From the NCBI GenBank assembly GCA_013339895.1, contig JABACO010000003.1, positions 5,296,537 to 5,360,536 on the forward strand: 64,000 nucleotides of DNA, given 5' to 3'. Positions within the stretch are counted from its first letter, which is position 1. Each line of letters starts with the position of its first letter. The notes beneath the pieces were generated by a model that did no database searches, was not told the DNA's origin, and saw only the letters and a program-made list of their open reading frames with translations. This DNA comes from Ephydatia muelleri. Lineage: Eukaryota; Porifera; Demospongiae; Spongillida; Spongillidae. Of the stretch, positions 1 to 10,438 are shown one piece after another. A program made the translations under genes and the position numbers.

Positions 1-484
1 GTGCTCTTGTTGTAAAAATACCGGCTCGGTTGTAAAAATACCAGACTGCAAGAAGTCAAGAGTCTGTCTGCAACTCTTATGCATTCCCTACTGCTTGTGA
101 GTGGATATATCCTATGTCTACAAACCACATTATTGCTATCTAGCAGGGTGTGCTACTATCCCTGCGACATGTGGCCATGTAAGGGCTACACTTGATAGCT
201 AGAGGATTGCGCACAAAATGGAGAAGCGGCTTGGGCTTTGACGATGGTGCACATTCACGCAAATTCACATGGCTGTTTGCTCATTTTCTCATTTACTGTA
301 GCTTTAGAGTACACTGCTCATTTTCGTTGCAGTCTCTTGTGCATTTCATTTCTTACTAATTTTATTATTATTGTATTATTCTGTTACCACCAGATCTGAT
401 GTGCTGTCATGTATTGTATACTTGTATTGTACCTTTTTCCTTTCTCCTGTTCCATCCTGTTTACTCCTCCCCATTCTGTTCCAG

Positions 485-1779
485 GTACGACCGAGGAAGC
501 CCAGCTGCCATATTTCGATTCCCTCCCTCCCGACCCAACGCTGGATGACATGCAGAGGGTCGTTGTCATGGAGAAGAGGAGACCCAGCATTCCAACAGGT
601 GGAGCCAATCTCAGGTCAGTCCCCCTCCCCACCCTCTCTCCTCCCCCTCCCACCCTCTCTCCTCCCCTCCCACCCTCTCTCTCCTCCCCCTCCCACCCTC
701 TCTCCTCCCCCTCCCGTCCCCCTCCCCTTCCCCTCCCCTCCCCTCTCCTCCCCCTCCCCTCCCCCTAACTAAAGTCCACCACAACCACTCCACACATCCT
801 CCTCCCCACCCCCCACCTACTCCCTCAGTCTATTTTGTCCTTGTCTTCTGAACACAAATGCAGCAAGTGTGGTCAACTGGTGTTTTGAAATCATCTTGGG
901 ACAAGCTTGAATGTCTGAATGCTTTATTGAAATCACCATTACACTGCTAAATAGTTTGTCGTTAATCTTCAAGGCATTGCTTACTGCAATAAATTATGGT
1001 GGGAAAAATGCTTGGCAAACTGCTCTCAGTGGGAATTGCATATGAATACATATCTTTGGAAGTGATATGTTTGCCATCTTTAAAGAACGATTCTTGTAAA
1101 CACAGAATTCTTGCATGCTTTATTAGATGATTAGGGAGAAATTCCATTATATGGGAATTGTCTCTAAGCTTATGTTCACGACCGTTGCACTTTCTTCAGT
1201 GTACAGTAACCAAAATAGGCAAAATCTGATGTGGTGTACCTATGGATATACTTTAGAGCCATACTAGAAACTGTCATTGTTTCTTGTGGCTCTCCAAAGG
1301 CTTCTGCATTGGCTGGTAATTCCTTTAATCAAATTATTCCACCCTCAACTCCAGACCACCCCATTTCTTTTGAGGCATTCAGCCTATTTATTGCCATAAT
1401 TGGACAACTACTTACCATCCCTCTCCCCTCCTCCCTCCACCTCTCTCCCTCCACCTCCTCCTCCCTCCTCCTCTCATCCCTCCCTTCCTATCCCCCTCCC
1501 TCCCTCCCTCCCTCCCTCCCTCCCTCCCTCCCTCCCCATACACCCTTTTTTTTATTGCCTACAAAGAGAAGCTAATACTCACTAACGCGTTTCTCTCCTC
1601 CCCTTCCCTCTGCGCTACCCCCACAGGTGTTCAGCTCTCTGTCGTTGATCATCCAGGAGTGTTGGAGTGACATCAGCGAGGCACGCCTCACTGCTCTGAG
1701 GGTGAAGAAGAGTCTAGCCAACCTCCAGGCCTCCATCAAAGGGGGAAAGAACATTGACATTGAGGCCGACAATATGTGA
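485..1779 (+). CDS. Type I TGF-beta receptor kinase, last two exons (partial)
   Basis: Two exons encode the C-terminal lobe of a type I TGF-beta/activin/BMP receptor Ser/Thr kinase. These receptors sit in the plasma membrane and phosphorylate receptor-regulated SMADs. Exon 485..614 carries QLPYFDSLPPDPTLDDMQ and RRPSIP, matching the family stretch between kinase subdomains X and XI. Exon 1627..1779 carries QECWSDISEARLTALRVKKS, the subdomain XI signature with its invariant Arg, then a tail of about 17 residues ending in TGA. Family members normally stop soon after this helix, so the tail is slightly long. Acceptor ccag and donor gtcagt bound the first exon; acceptor ccacag precedes the second. 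Near base 594 the frame slips by one: the second half reads NRWSQSQ, as in the family, only if one base is restored. Upstream exons lie outside the window. Poly(A) signals (aataaa) follow at 2239 and 2247. Which type I subclass this is cannot be told from this end. Confidence 0.88.
618..768 (+). repeat. C/T-rich intronic simple repeat
   Basis: Degenerate CCCTCTCTCCTCC units fill the first part of the intron between the two receptor exons. A second cluster, mostly (CCCT)n, lies at about 1415..1536 just upstream of the last exon's acceptor. Neither looks coding; the open frames across them are low complexity. Confidence 0.85.
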
Positions 1780-2977
1780 TTCTTATATACCTTTTGGGGA
1801 ACTTGCTTTTGACATTACCTGGACCGACATACTGTACCACATTATCCTGTACCCACAAGCCACCTAGGGTGGAAGAGAAGTGTGCATGCTTGTGTAGTTG
1901 GGTTACCCATTCTTTTTCTTCCTGGATCTATGTTTGGTACTGCATGCGTGTTGTTTGGTTATATGTATGTCTGTGTCTCAATATAGGAATGTTGTATGTG
2001 CATACGTGTACTGTGTACTGTGTATTGTTTCTTCGATTGTGATGGTCAAGAAATTTAAGAAATCTCCGTACAATTGGTGGTATTATCTGAATGAATGGCT
2101 TAGTTTAGTTTTTGTGTCTCTGATGGAAAATACTAGAAGACAGTCTTTAGTGGATGCTGACCCAATCTAATCCTCTGATTTCACACTTCAGCTCATCTTT
2201 CTACCTTGTTGATGTGCCAGAGCACAGAGGACCATAAAAATAAAAGAATAAAATCAAATTCGGCAGTGTTGCATTGAAATACGATAGGAGAGTGAAGAAG
2301 AATCTATTTATACATGTATAACATCCTCAGATTACAGTCGAGTTCATTGATCTTAAAAAGAAGCCTTTGGTCTGTTACAAAACCCTGACATGCTGCTGTC
2401 TCCTATAACATCATTGATTACAATGAGAGACTGGTCTAATTTATGACCATGGCATTCTTCATGAAAACCCCATTAATATGTTGAGTTTAAGATATTGTAT
2501 GGGAAAGTATCAAATAACCAAAAATGTATTAAATAAAGTCATACAAATATAAATACATATTTTTTGTTGGATACATCCTAAGATATTATGCCTTTCTGTC
2601 CTTTTGTATTGAAAGTTTTAAATCATTCCATCTGATTAACAAATTCAAGCCATTGAATCAAAATGTCATGACCACATATTTCAAGTCGCTGCTTTTAGTA
2701 TTGAACAATGAATGGTTTGTTTGCGTATTATGTGATATGATTTATATTGTACTTCTAGTGAAAGTGCAGTCGTGAAAGAAGCCTTTAAAAGCTTCATTAG
2801 CTGCCCTGTTTTACACCACGGACCATCGTACGTGTTGGTTGGAGCCAAAAAAATGTATGCATCCCAATTGTTGCCTACCTTTAACATCAACGGTAAGTTA
2901 GAACCTTGTAGTGTTCACCTCTGTACCTCTGTACATGCACGATGAATTAGATTATTGTTTGGTGTGTTGGCTGCGGT
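1780..2977. other. 3' UTR and intergenic, no further gene seen
   Basis: AT-rich sequence follows the receptor stop codon. Two aataaa hexamers at 2239 and 2247 are the likely poly(A) signals. From about 2255 to 2977 I see no exon-like or RNA-gene structure. Confidence 0.5.
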
Positions 2978-3988
2978 TTACCAATGTGGGGGCCACGTAT
3001 GTACATTATGATATAGTGTGGGTTGCGGGCAAAGTTCACTTCGCATGGCTCTTGTCTTAGACATTGTTTTTTGCTGCGCCTGTTTGTATAACTCCAAACA
3101 AGAGCTTGCAAACCCAAATCCTCGAACTGTCACATATAACTGTATCATTTCCTTCAGTATCAATTTCGACACTTCCTCTTCTACCTCAGCACCTATGATA
3201 GACCACTCAAACAGCAAGTCATTGTTGCAGAGTATGGTTTCAATACATGTTGAGGCCCCTTCTATCATGTTAGATGAAAGAGTAAAATGTTTACGAACTA
3301 TGTCTTCTATCATAACAAAAACATTGTAAGCCTGATCACTTATAGTGCATAGACCTCCTCGATTAATGCCCTCAACCCATTTCTCACTTTCACTGTTGTT
3401 GAGTGCATCACCTGCAAACTCCATCAGTAAAAACATCATCTCCTCATTTTGGGTGTGTGAACCTGTCTCCGTAGCAACGTAGCGTAGAGCACACTGTTCT
3501 TCCTCAGTTAAAGGACGCATGCTTGACTCTGTATCATCTTCTCCTCTCTGTATGCTAAATTCCAGTTTAATAAGTTCAGTGAAAATATAATCAGTGACGA
3601 ACTGGTAGAACGCTGGAAATGCCTTTAAATTAACAGATTGCAGTATGATAACTTTCCAATCCTTAACAAAAGTATCAGATGTTCTGATAGTCTGGAAAGA
3701 TCTCCACATTTTTTGCTTTTTTAAAGCTACATTCGTACTATGTTTGCAGCAGAAACATGTTTGCAGTCTAACAATCAGTATGTGGGCAAACCATGACAGG
3801 TGTTCTCTGTTTTCGAATTCGAGCCACCACTCTTGGAGAGCTTGTGATGTCTTTACGGCTGCACATGTGTATTCCAACTCCACTTGAAACGTTTCGTCTG
3901 TAATCACAGCTTTAACTGCTGCCTTGAAATACTCTGTCGATCCTTGGAAGTACGTGTGTATTTTAAAACAAAAGTCAGTGCTGTGGTC
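2978..3988 (-). CDS. Uncharacterised ORF, possibly transposon-derived
   Basis: An open frame of about 330 codons runs on the minus strand from just after a stop at 3989 to the stop at 2978. No ATG is obvious near its upstream end, so it is either the last exon of a spliced gene or a fragment whose start has decayed. The protein is helical, acidic and Cys-rich in its first third (LQTCFCCKHS). It contains RGGLCTISDQAYNVF followed by a helix, the kind of C-terminal segment I associate with repetitive invertebrate transposon ORFs, but I cannot assign a family. It has no transmembrane segment. Nearby open stretches on the same strand (4078..4341) may be upstream pieces. I did not find flanking terminal repeats. 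Its length without stops supports real or recent coding. Confidence 0.4.
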   Translation of the reverse strand, partial: DHSTDFCFKIHTYFQGSTEYFKAAVKAVITDETFQVELEYTCAAVKTSQALQEWWLEFENREHLSWFAHILIVRLQTCFCCKHSTNVALKKQKMWRSFQTIRTSDTFVKDWKVIILQSVNLKAFPAFYQFVTDYIFTELIKLEFSIQRGEDDTESSMRPLTEEEQCALRYVATETGSHTQNEEMMFLLMEFAGDALNNSESEKWVEGINRGGLCTISDQAYNVFVMIEDIVRKHFTLSSNMIEGASTCIETILCNNDLLFEWSIIGAEVEEEVSKLILKEMIQLYVTVRGFGFASSCLELYKQAQQKTMSKTRAMRSELCPQPTLYHNVHTWPPHW

Positions 3989-4867
3989 TTAGGGTTTACC
4001 ATAAAATCTATAAATGTAGGTAAGTGGTCTTACTTTCTTTCAATGAATCCATACGTAGCGCACCATGTAATGAATACTCATAAAATGTACATGACGTCAT
4101 ATTTACGTGAAACAGCGTCAATGCCATTGCAATGTATTGCGTTTCCAATCCCGTTCCGTAAGGTCTTCAATCTATGGTTGCGGATAGAAGTGTATTGTTT
4201 ATAACAAACAAATATCCTCAGATTTGTACTGTGATGCGCCTTTCCATCTAACTGGGAGACTAAAGCGGCATTTGGCTTCAGACAAGCACTGATCCAACGC
4301 CGCGAATTGTTTAAACCCTTTTCATTAACTACATGAATCACTACTTCATAGCATAGATAGCCTGCAGCCCGCGCATTCGCTTATTCTTCGCTTAGATGCT
4401 GAAAAAAAAAAAAAAAACAATAAAAAAAAACGAACTTGCTATGTGCATGACATTATCAGCACGTGGCCTATATCCCTGTGTTATTGATGTGCTACTGACG
4501 AGAAGGAAAAAACACTCCCTGCAAATTTCCATCCATTTACCTCAAAGGTGTTTGCTTTTCTCCCCTCGGCCTTCAGTATGTTACACATAGACAATATCCT
4601 GGGCTTCCTATTTCCAGTATTAAAGGAGTGAAAGGTCAGTTTCAAGTTGCCTGGTTTCTGTGCTAGCTCCACAGCTATATAGTTTGTGCATGTCTTTGTA
4701 TCTAGAAGTATAGTTTTTACAGTATCTCCTAAGGGTACACCTTTTTATTACTTATCTGTGTCTCAACTATATTCAAGTGTCTTGGAATGCCTATTACGTC
4801 AGCTAGCATCATTCGGGCAGTGCTGGTGCATTTATTAGAGTGCAGAGGTGACTCAAATACAAATGTT
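3989..4867. other. No confident gene
   Basis: The sequence holds short open frames on both strands and an A-rich run at 4399..4431. I see nothing assignable. An upstream part of the preceding minus-strand ORF could lie here. Confidence 0.4.
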
Positions 4868-4967
4868 GTAAGTAATGTGCGTATATTTGTCAGTGTTTCA
4901 TACTACATACACCTGACAGTAATGCTATGCAGTATGAAACACTGACAAATATACGCACATTACTTAC
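4868..4967. repeat. Near-perfect 37-bp inverted repeat (MITE-like palindrome)
   Basis: The arm at 4868..4904 (starting gtaagtaatgtgcgtata) is the reverse complement of 4931..4967, with a 26-bp spacer. The whole would fold into a long hairpin. No transposase is present and no clear target-site duplication was found, so this is a foldback element or a MITE with eroded flanks. Confidence 0.8.
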
Positions 4968-5545
4968 ACACACAAATACATCCCGCACCACGTTTGTGAC
5001 GTCTCACGTGATGTGCGCGCATAGTTCACTCCCTAGCCAATTTTCCCTTTTATTATTTTTTTGTCCGTTCAGTTCTTTATCAGTCCAGTTCACTCATATT
5101 AGTGTAGACATCAGCATTTACGAATACAGTCAGAGCGGGAAGAGCTTTAATTAGGAAAAGTACACCATGAGGTCCAACATAGGCTAGAATGTATATCTAC
5201 TTGCCTACTAGACGGTTGAAGCAAGCCGGTTGTGTGCATCATACTTGAGAAATTAGGACTAGTAATATACGAAGCCCATTGATTCTATGCGATACAACGC
5301 TATACATGTACATGTATATCCATGCAGAGTACTTCGCTACTGACAGCGACTGTCATTCATAGGGAGCACATATGCAAATCTAACTTAGACTAAATATAGC
5401 GCATGCACTATATAGGCAACAAGAGCCGGCGAGTTGTCATTGTCATTAATATGCGTATAGGCCAATGGTAAGATTCAGATTATATTGCGTCGTGTCCTCA
5501 CTTCCCAATCCACTGTAAAAGTTCCAACGCTTCACAGTTACTAAC
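4968..5545. other. No gene seen
   Basis: AT-rich intergenic sequence lies between the hairpin and the hAT element. Open frames are short and show no family motif. Confidence 0.4.
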
Positions 5546-5553
5546 CTTGTTAC

Positions 5554-5578
5554 CATAGGCGTAGAGTTTTATTTAGCC

Positions 5579-5611
<33 letters not shown>

Positions 5612-6420
5612 ACATATACAGATACCGGTAAGTTGAGTAGGAGGTGACACTGCAAACTACATGTATTTGTACATATATATCTATTGAAGGTACAAGACTA
5701 CGCATACATTTATATGATAAACATTCATTTCATGCATGGAATTTCATGAGGATAAACATTGACAGATGAGCATCATTATGTTATGGCTATGTTGCATTAT
5801 GGAAAGATCATGCGTATACAGGAGCTTTAATTTTTTGATGAATTCGTCAAGTAATTGGTTTGAGTCTAATTTTTTTTTACTATTTCAGAATGGCAAGAAG
5901 TCACTGCAATGTGATTTAACCGTTCTTGGGTCATTGTTGAGCGCAGGTATGATTTGAGTCTTGGAACAAATGCTGCATATGAATCCTCTCGTAAGAGGCA
6001 TTTGCAACTTGACAGCATTTGTACAAGCTGAGCAAGAGACACAGCGTTTGTCCGTGTTGTACTCGATCCAGTTGTACTTCGCTTTCCAACTAAGCTGAAA
6101 TTTTCTACCCGAACCACATAGCTCCTCAGATGTAGATTCATTACACTTCTCTGAGGTCATCTTTGAGGTCATCTAACTGTACTTCACTCGATATTGGTTG
6201 CTGACAAATCTTATTTTGCACAAAATAGTTGTCATTTCGTTGCTGTGCACGTGCACGATTTGCAAATTAGAAGGCGGGTCTAATAGCGCATATTAATAAC
6301 TTTATAAAATGAATAAATACGCCGGGGGGGGGGGGGGGGGGGGCTGAGCCCCCTCAACAATTAGCCGGGGGGGGGGGCCTGAGCCCCTCAGCCCCCCCCC
6401 CCCCGTACTCTACGCCCATG
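5554..6420 (-). mobile_element. hAT-type DNA transposon remnant, 867 bp
   Basis: The ends are inverted: cataggcgtagagt at 5554 pairs with actctacgcccatg ending at 6420, with one mismatch. The element is flanked by an exact 8-bp direct repeat, cttgttac, at 5546..5553 and 6421..6428. An 8-bp target duplication together with ends beginning CA and containing GGCGTAG is the hallmark of the hAT superfamily. Long G or C homopolymers sit close to both ends (about 5581..5610, 6323..6344, 6401..6414). Inside, on the minus strand, is a TTF-like zinc-finger fragment, but there is no complete transposase, so the element is non-autonomous. Confidence 0.85.
5885..6172 (-). pseudogene. TTF-like zinc-finger fragment of a hAT transposase-type protein
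   Basis: This open stretch inside the hAT element encodes RKFQLSWKAKYNWIEYN followed by a C-x2-C pair (KRCVSCSAC), later CSIC, and a C-terminal LNNDPRTVKSHCSDF. The order 'basic residues, W-x(4)-W-I/L-x-Y, CxxC, then a later Cys/His segment' is that of the TTF-type DNA-binding finger found at the N terminus of hAT-derived proteins (ZNF862/KIAA1586-like). Only this domain is left; no catalytic region follows within the element. It is a remnant or an exon of a minimal element, not a host gene. Confidence 0.55.
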
Positions 6421-6499
6421 CTTGTTACTGTCATAGCAAAATGTATGTTACCTAGAAAGTATCCTAGGATGAAATAGTTCATTAAATAGTTCATTCTGT

Positions 6500-6596
6500 G
6501 GGACGAAATATTGCTGCAACAAAATCATCCTAGGCAAAATATTATCATCCTAGGCAAAATATTCCTAGGATGATATTTTGCAGCAATATTTCACCC
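6500..6596. repeat. Short palindromic element
   Basis: The left arm (gggacgaaatattgctgcaa..., 6500..6534) matches the reverse complement of the right arm (6564..6596). The centre holds a direct repeat of atcatcctaggcaaaat at 6524 and 6544. It looks like a foldback repeat with one internal duplication. Confidence 0.7.
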
Positions 6597-8574
6597 TGCT
6601 AAAAGTTGTTTCCATCACTTCCTACTGCCAAAGGGGTCTGTGAAATTGATGGCTCCTTGCGATGAATCTCATTTCCATGAAGGAATGTTAATCCAAGTAG
6701 ACTACATCTGTTCTCTTGCCAATCTCTGCACACAGGTAAGTAGCTTATCGTATCCACTTATCCAGGACCCACGAAATCTATTTCAACATGAAATCAAGAT
6801 CATTGTACTGGTACTGGTGTAGTTCAGAAGTAGTAATTGTCGTTTGAATTTCAAGTTTGCACTCGTTGGCACTGATCATACGAGGAGTAAGATGGGAGAA
6901 TAAATTTGAATCAAATATACGTGTATTGTGAACTTATACAATTTAGTTATGCCTTTCCAAGCAGTAAATCTCTTCACGATTCGCACAACTGTCATCCATG
7001 TGTCTTGGCGTGGCAATTTTTCCGCTCCTGGATGTACAGTAAACATAATACACTCGATGTGCACTAGCGCAGCTTACTTGATCATCTTACAAAGCAGCGC
7101 TCCATAACTTGATTTCGATGATCACTCCTTTCTACTGATCGACAGAGTGCAATTTAGGTGTATACGTCTTTCCAGTTAAATACTAAACATGAATTCCACA
7201 TGCAATGTCTTGTGAACTATCATCTTCCATTATAGACTGCAGTAATACACATAGTGTGAGGTGCGCTTACGAAAGGGTTGAGGGTATATATGATGAAAAA
7301 TTGCAAGACGGGTAATTTTTTGAGAGATGTAACTTGCAAAAATCAATCCTAGCATGCAGGCGGACTAAATGTTTCGTGACATCACCAGTTATCTCTTCAT
7401 AACTGTTGACGTGGGTGTGTAGGCTCAATATCTCCTGATATAGACAATCACCATCGATTTCGTTTGCATGGATAAAACGGCCTTCATGTGCGTAAACCCC
7501 TATGTCAATCGAATGCTCTGGGTCCTGGATTGGCCCTGCTGGTACGTGCATCTCTACAGCGGTAACAATACCAATGGGCACAACATACTGATGAAGAGCT
7601 CACGTGCCTCTCTATTTTGCAATTCTCTCTGCGTTTCCTGTATTCACCTCCACTCAGTCGCACATGCTTGCTCATGATGAATTTCCGCCATTGAATATTA
7701 AAACCCCTAACGAGGCTTATGTAATGAACAACAATGAAAATGATGGGGCACTCCCACTATTAACTTTTTTCATCACGCGCGCGTGAATTAATTACTTTAG
7801 TAACAATGAAAGTATAGGCAATTCGATTTATTCGGGTTGCGAGCGATGCTAGTTTTTAAAAGTAAAGGATTTTATTGTGACTGACGCATCGGAACGGGAA
7901 CTTAATATTAAACTAATTAAGTCATGTGATGAAAAATCTGAACGGTGATGTAGACGAATACATGTTATGTATATGGCGGTTATAGCGCGCCTCCTTCATA
8001 CAAATTATTATTCAGTGGCGTTTATTTTTTTTTAAAAAGGTAATACTCAAAATGCCGCCCCTTATATGGTGCCGCCCGGTTCGCCCCATGCATGCGCCCC
8101 CCCCCCCCCCCCCCGTAACCCACTTCTATTCCCCTATACAACTGTTCCACCATTTCAATGTGCCTTCTTCGCTGGTGGTCAACTGTTGCTGCTTGGCTTG
8201 TTACACAAGCAGCAGCTAAGGTCCCTTTTGACACAAGGTATGAAACAAGAGAATGACATGAATCATACGATACAACTAAAGTATTCATGCAACCAGTAAA
8301 CTGACATCCTCAAGACATGCACCATCCACACACCGTCCCTTCACACCGTCCCTTCACATGCCCTTACTGTACACACCATCACTCCACACACCTCCACCCA
8401 CGTATCATCCCTCTGCACACCATCCCTCCACAACCATCACCATCCTCCGTATACACCTCCTTAGGCATAAACAAATCAGTGGTCGCAGGTCCCAGTCACT
8501 TAAAGTTGTGGCTAAATGTACTATATTCCACTGGGCTGGGGGCGTCTGAGGTTTCATTCCCTACATCTGGGAGA
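6597..8574. other. No confident gene; weak minus-strand open segments
   Basis: Open segments at 7581..7267 and 7064..6876 on the minus strand have protein-like composition (for example HVPAGPIQDPEHSIDIGVY) but no family I recognise and no clear splice pairing. A C homopolymer lies at about 8098..8114, and a CACC-rich stretch at 8310..8450 is low complexity. Confidence 0.35.
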
Positions 8575-8902
<328 letters not shown>

Positions 8903-9286
8903 ATGTCACCTAGGTTGGCTTTCATGAATAACCTCCTTATGTGTGTGTGTATGTGTTTGTAGGAGTGTGTGGGTGATGGGGTGAATCTGTGCGTGTGGGC
9001 AACATTCTCTCTGTAAAACAGGCTGACCACTATTGCGAGGTTTGGTGGACATAATGTGTGTTTCAATGTAATCTGCGAGACAGTATACCGAGTATAAATA
9101 ACTTTAAGGGCGCTGGTACAAGGCATCAACAGCAACGCACCATTAACTGCTATATATGATAGCCCCCCCCTCTCACGTGCCTACATAAAAGGCTTCAAGG
9201 CGATAGTTCATTGCTGCCATTTTCTGATTTCTGTTGAACAGAAATGCACGCGTGAACGGTAAAACAACGGACGTGCGCGATACGCA

Positions 9287-10387
9287 ATGCCTCCATATAA
9301 AGTGTCCCTCCCAAATTCCACAACAGACAACATTTACTCTATGGATGACGGCAGGACGACGTTTGAGGTCGACCAGGTGTTTCGTGAAACGAAGCCCTTG
9401 AAGCGTGTAACCGTGCGAGAGGCCGTAAACGAGCGAGTCAAAGTAAATTGTGAAGCCACATTTGACGTGACGCGCCCCCTGGTGAACACAGATTGCCACG
9501 AAAACAAGTTCTACGCCGCTGTGCACACGGCGTACGAGGCGCACTATCCGCTGGTCCTCACGCCCGATGCCGTGTGGACGTGCATCGCGCAGGGGTTTGC
9601 GCAGCACGTCACTCTGAACGCCGAAAAGTTGCGACACCTGTTCGTAGCTCACGAGGGAAAGAAAGAGCTCCTGGTCCACTGCGACCGCTTCGTCAAGGGC
9701 TCGGAAACTAACCCGTGGCCAGAGGTGTTCGATGACTTCTCGGCCCAAATCCGGGCCGCCGTTGGCGACGAGGTACACGGAGCTTTAACTCCGTCGTTCA
9801 CGACGACGGGGCCCGCCGAACGTGCTGCCGCCCAGCTAGTCCTCATGGATACGTTCAAGGAGTACTTTCAGCACTGTTGTTATACGTCATGCGGTATCCC
9901 GGAGATAACACTGGAGGGAACGGAGGGGGACTGGCGCACTCTCAGGGACAAGGCTATGGCCCTTGGGACCTTTGAGCTCACGTGGTGGACCGACTCCTTG
10001 CGCCCTGTGTTGGACCAATTTGTAGAGGCGGCTTCGGGTCGGGTCGACCAAACATTTTGGGCGTCTATTTATAAACTGGTGTACCCTGGTTCCGGCGGGC
10101 CTACCATAACCGGATGGATAGTGGTACTGTTTCCCTACCTTTTTGAGCAGAGAAACCAGTTCTTGGATTTATGGAAAATGGAAAAACCTCCGCCGAACTT
10201 TGGAATGACAAGCGACAACTTTCCTTCCGGCCTCGCCTCGACCCCATTCGTGTGGACCTACTACGGAACAAATTACGCGATGCACTTCTATGCCGGGTTC
10301 ATGGCGGTAAGCCAAGACCCGAAAACACTTGCCCTTCGTCCCGAAATAGGATGGGCCGTCGCGGACGACAGCTTCCTCCCGAAATAG
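9287..10387 (+). CDS. DUF4419 family protein, copy A (intact)
   Basis: A single-exon ORF of 366 codons from ATG at 9287 to TAG at 10385. Family features are clear. The N-terminal half has NKFYAAVHTAYEAHYPL and PDAVWTCIAQGFAQHV; the middle has CCYTSCGIPEITLEGTEGDW, with the paired Cys and the GIPEITLxG motif; the C-terminal half has FWASIYK and GWIVVLFPYL. DUF4419 proteins occur in fungi, protists and invertebrates, are about this length, and have no established biochemical role. I see no signal peptide or membrane helix, so it is probably cytosolic. A TATA-like acataaaagg lies about 100 bases upstream and an aataaa signal at 10433. The coding part is much richer in GC than its surroundings, and the gene has no intron although its neighbours have many. 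That could mean retroposition or transfer, but neither is shown. Confidence 0.85.
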   Translation: MPPYKVSLPNSTTDNIYSMDDGRTTFEVDQVFRETKPLKRVTVREAVNERVKVNCEATFDVTRPLVNTDCHENKFYAAVHTAYEAHYPLVLTPDAVWTCIAQGFAQHVTLNAEKLRHLFVAHEGKKELLVHCDRFVKGSETNPWPEVFDDFSAQIRAAVGDEVHGALTPSFTTTGPAERAAAQLVLMDTFKEYFQHCCYTSCGIPEITLEGTEGDWRTLRDKAMALGTFELTWWTDSLRPVLDQFVEAASGRVDQTFWASIYKLVYPGSGGPTITGWIVVLFPYLFEQRNQFLDLWKMEKPPPNFGMTSDNFPSGLASTPFVWTYYGTNYAMHFYAGFMAVSQDPKTLALRPEIGWAVADDSFLPK

Positions 10388-10432
10388 AATGGGCCGTGCG
10401 AAAATCAACGGTGTATTACGGAGCATATGCAC

Positions 10433-10438
10433 AATAAA
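10433..10438 (+). terminator. Poly(A) signal of the DUF4419 gene
   Basis: Canonical aataaa 46 bases after the stop codon, preserved in copy B at 38943. Confidence 0.6.

Noticed and set aside
384..793. Minus-strand Gly/Arg-rich frames over the receptor exon
   Set aside because: They are the reverse of a C/T-rich intron and of the receptor exon on the plus strand.
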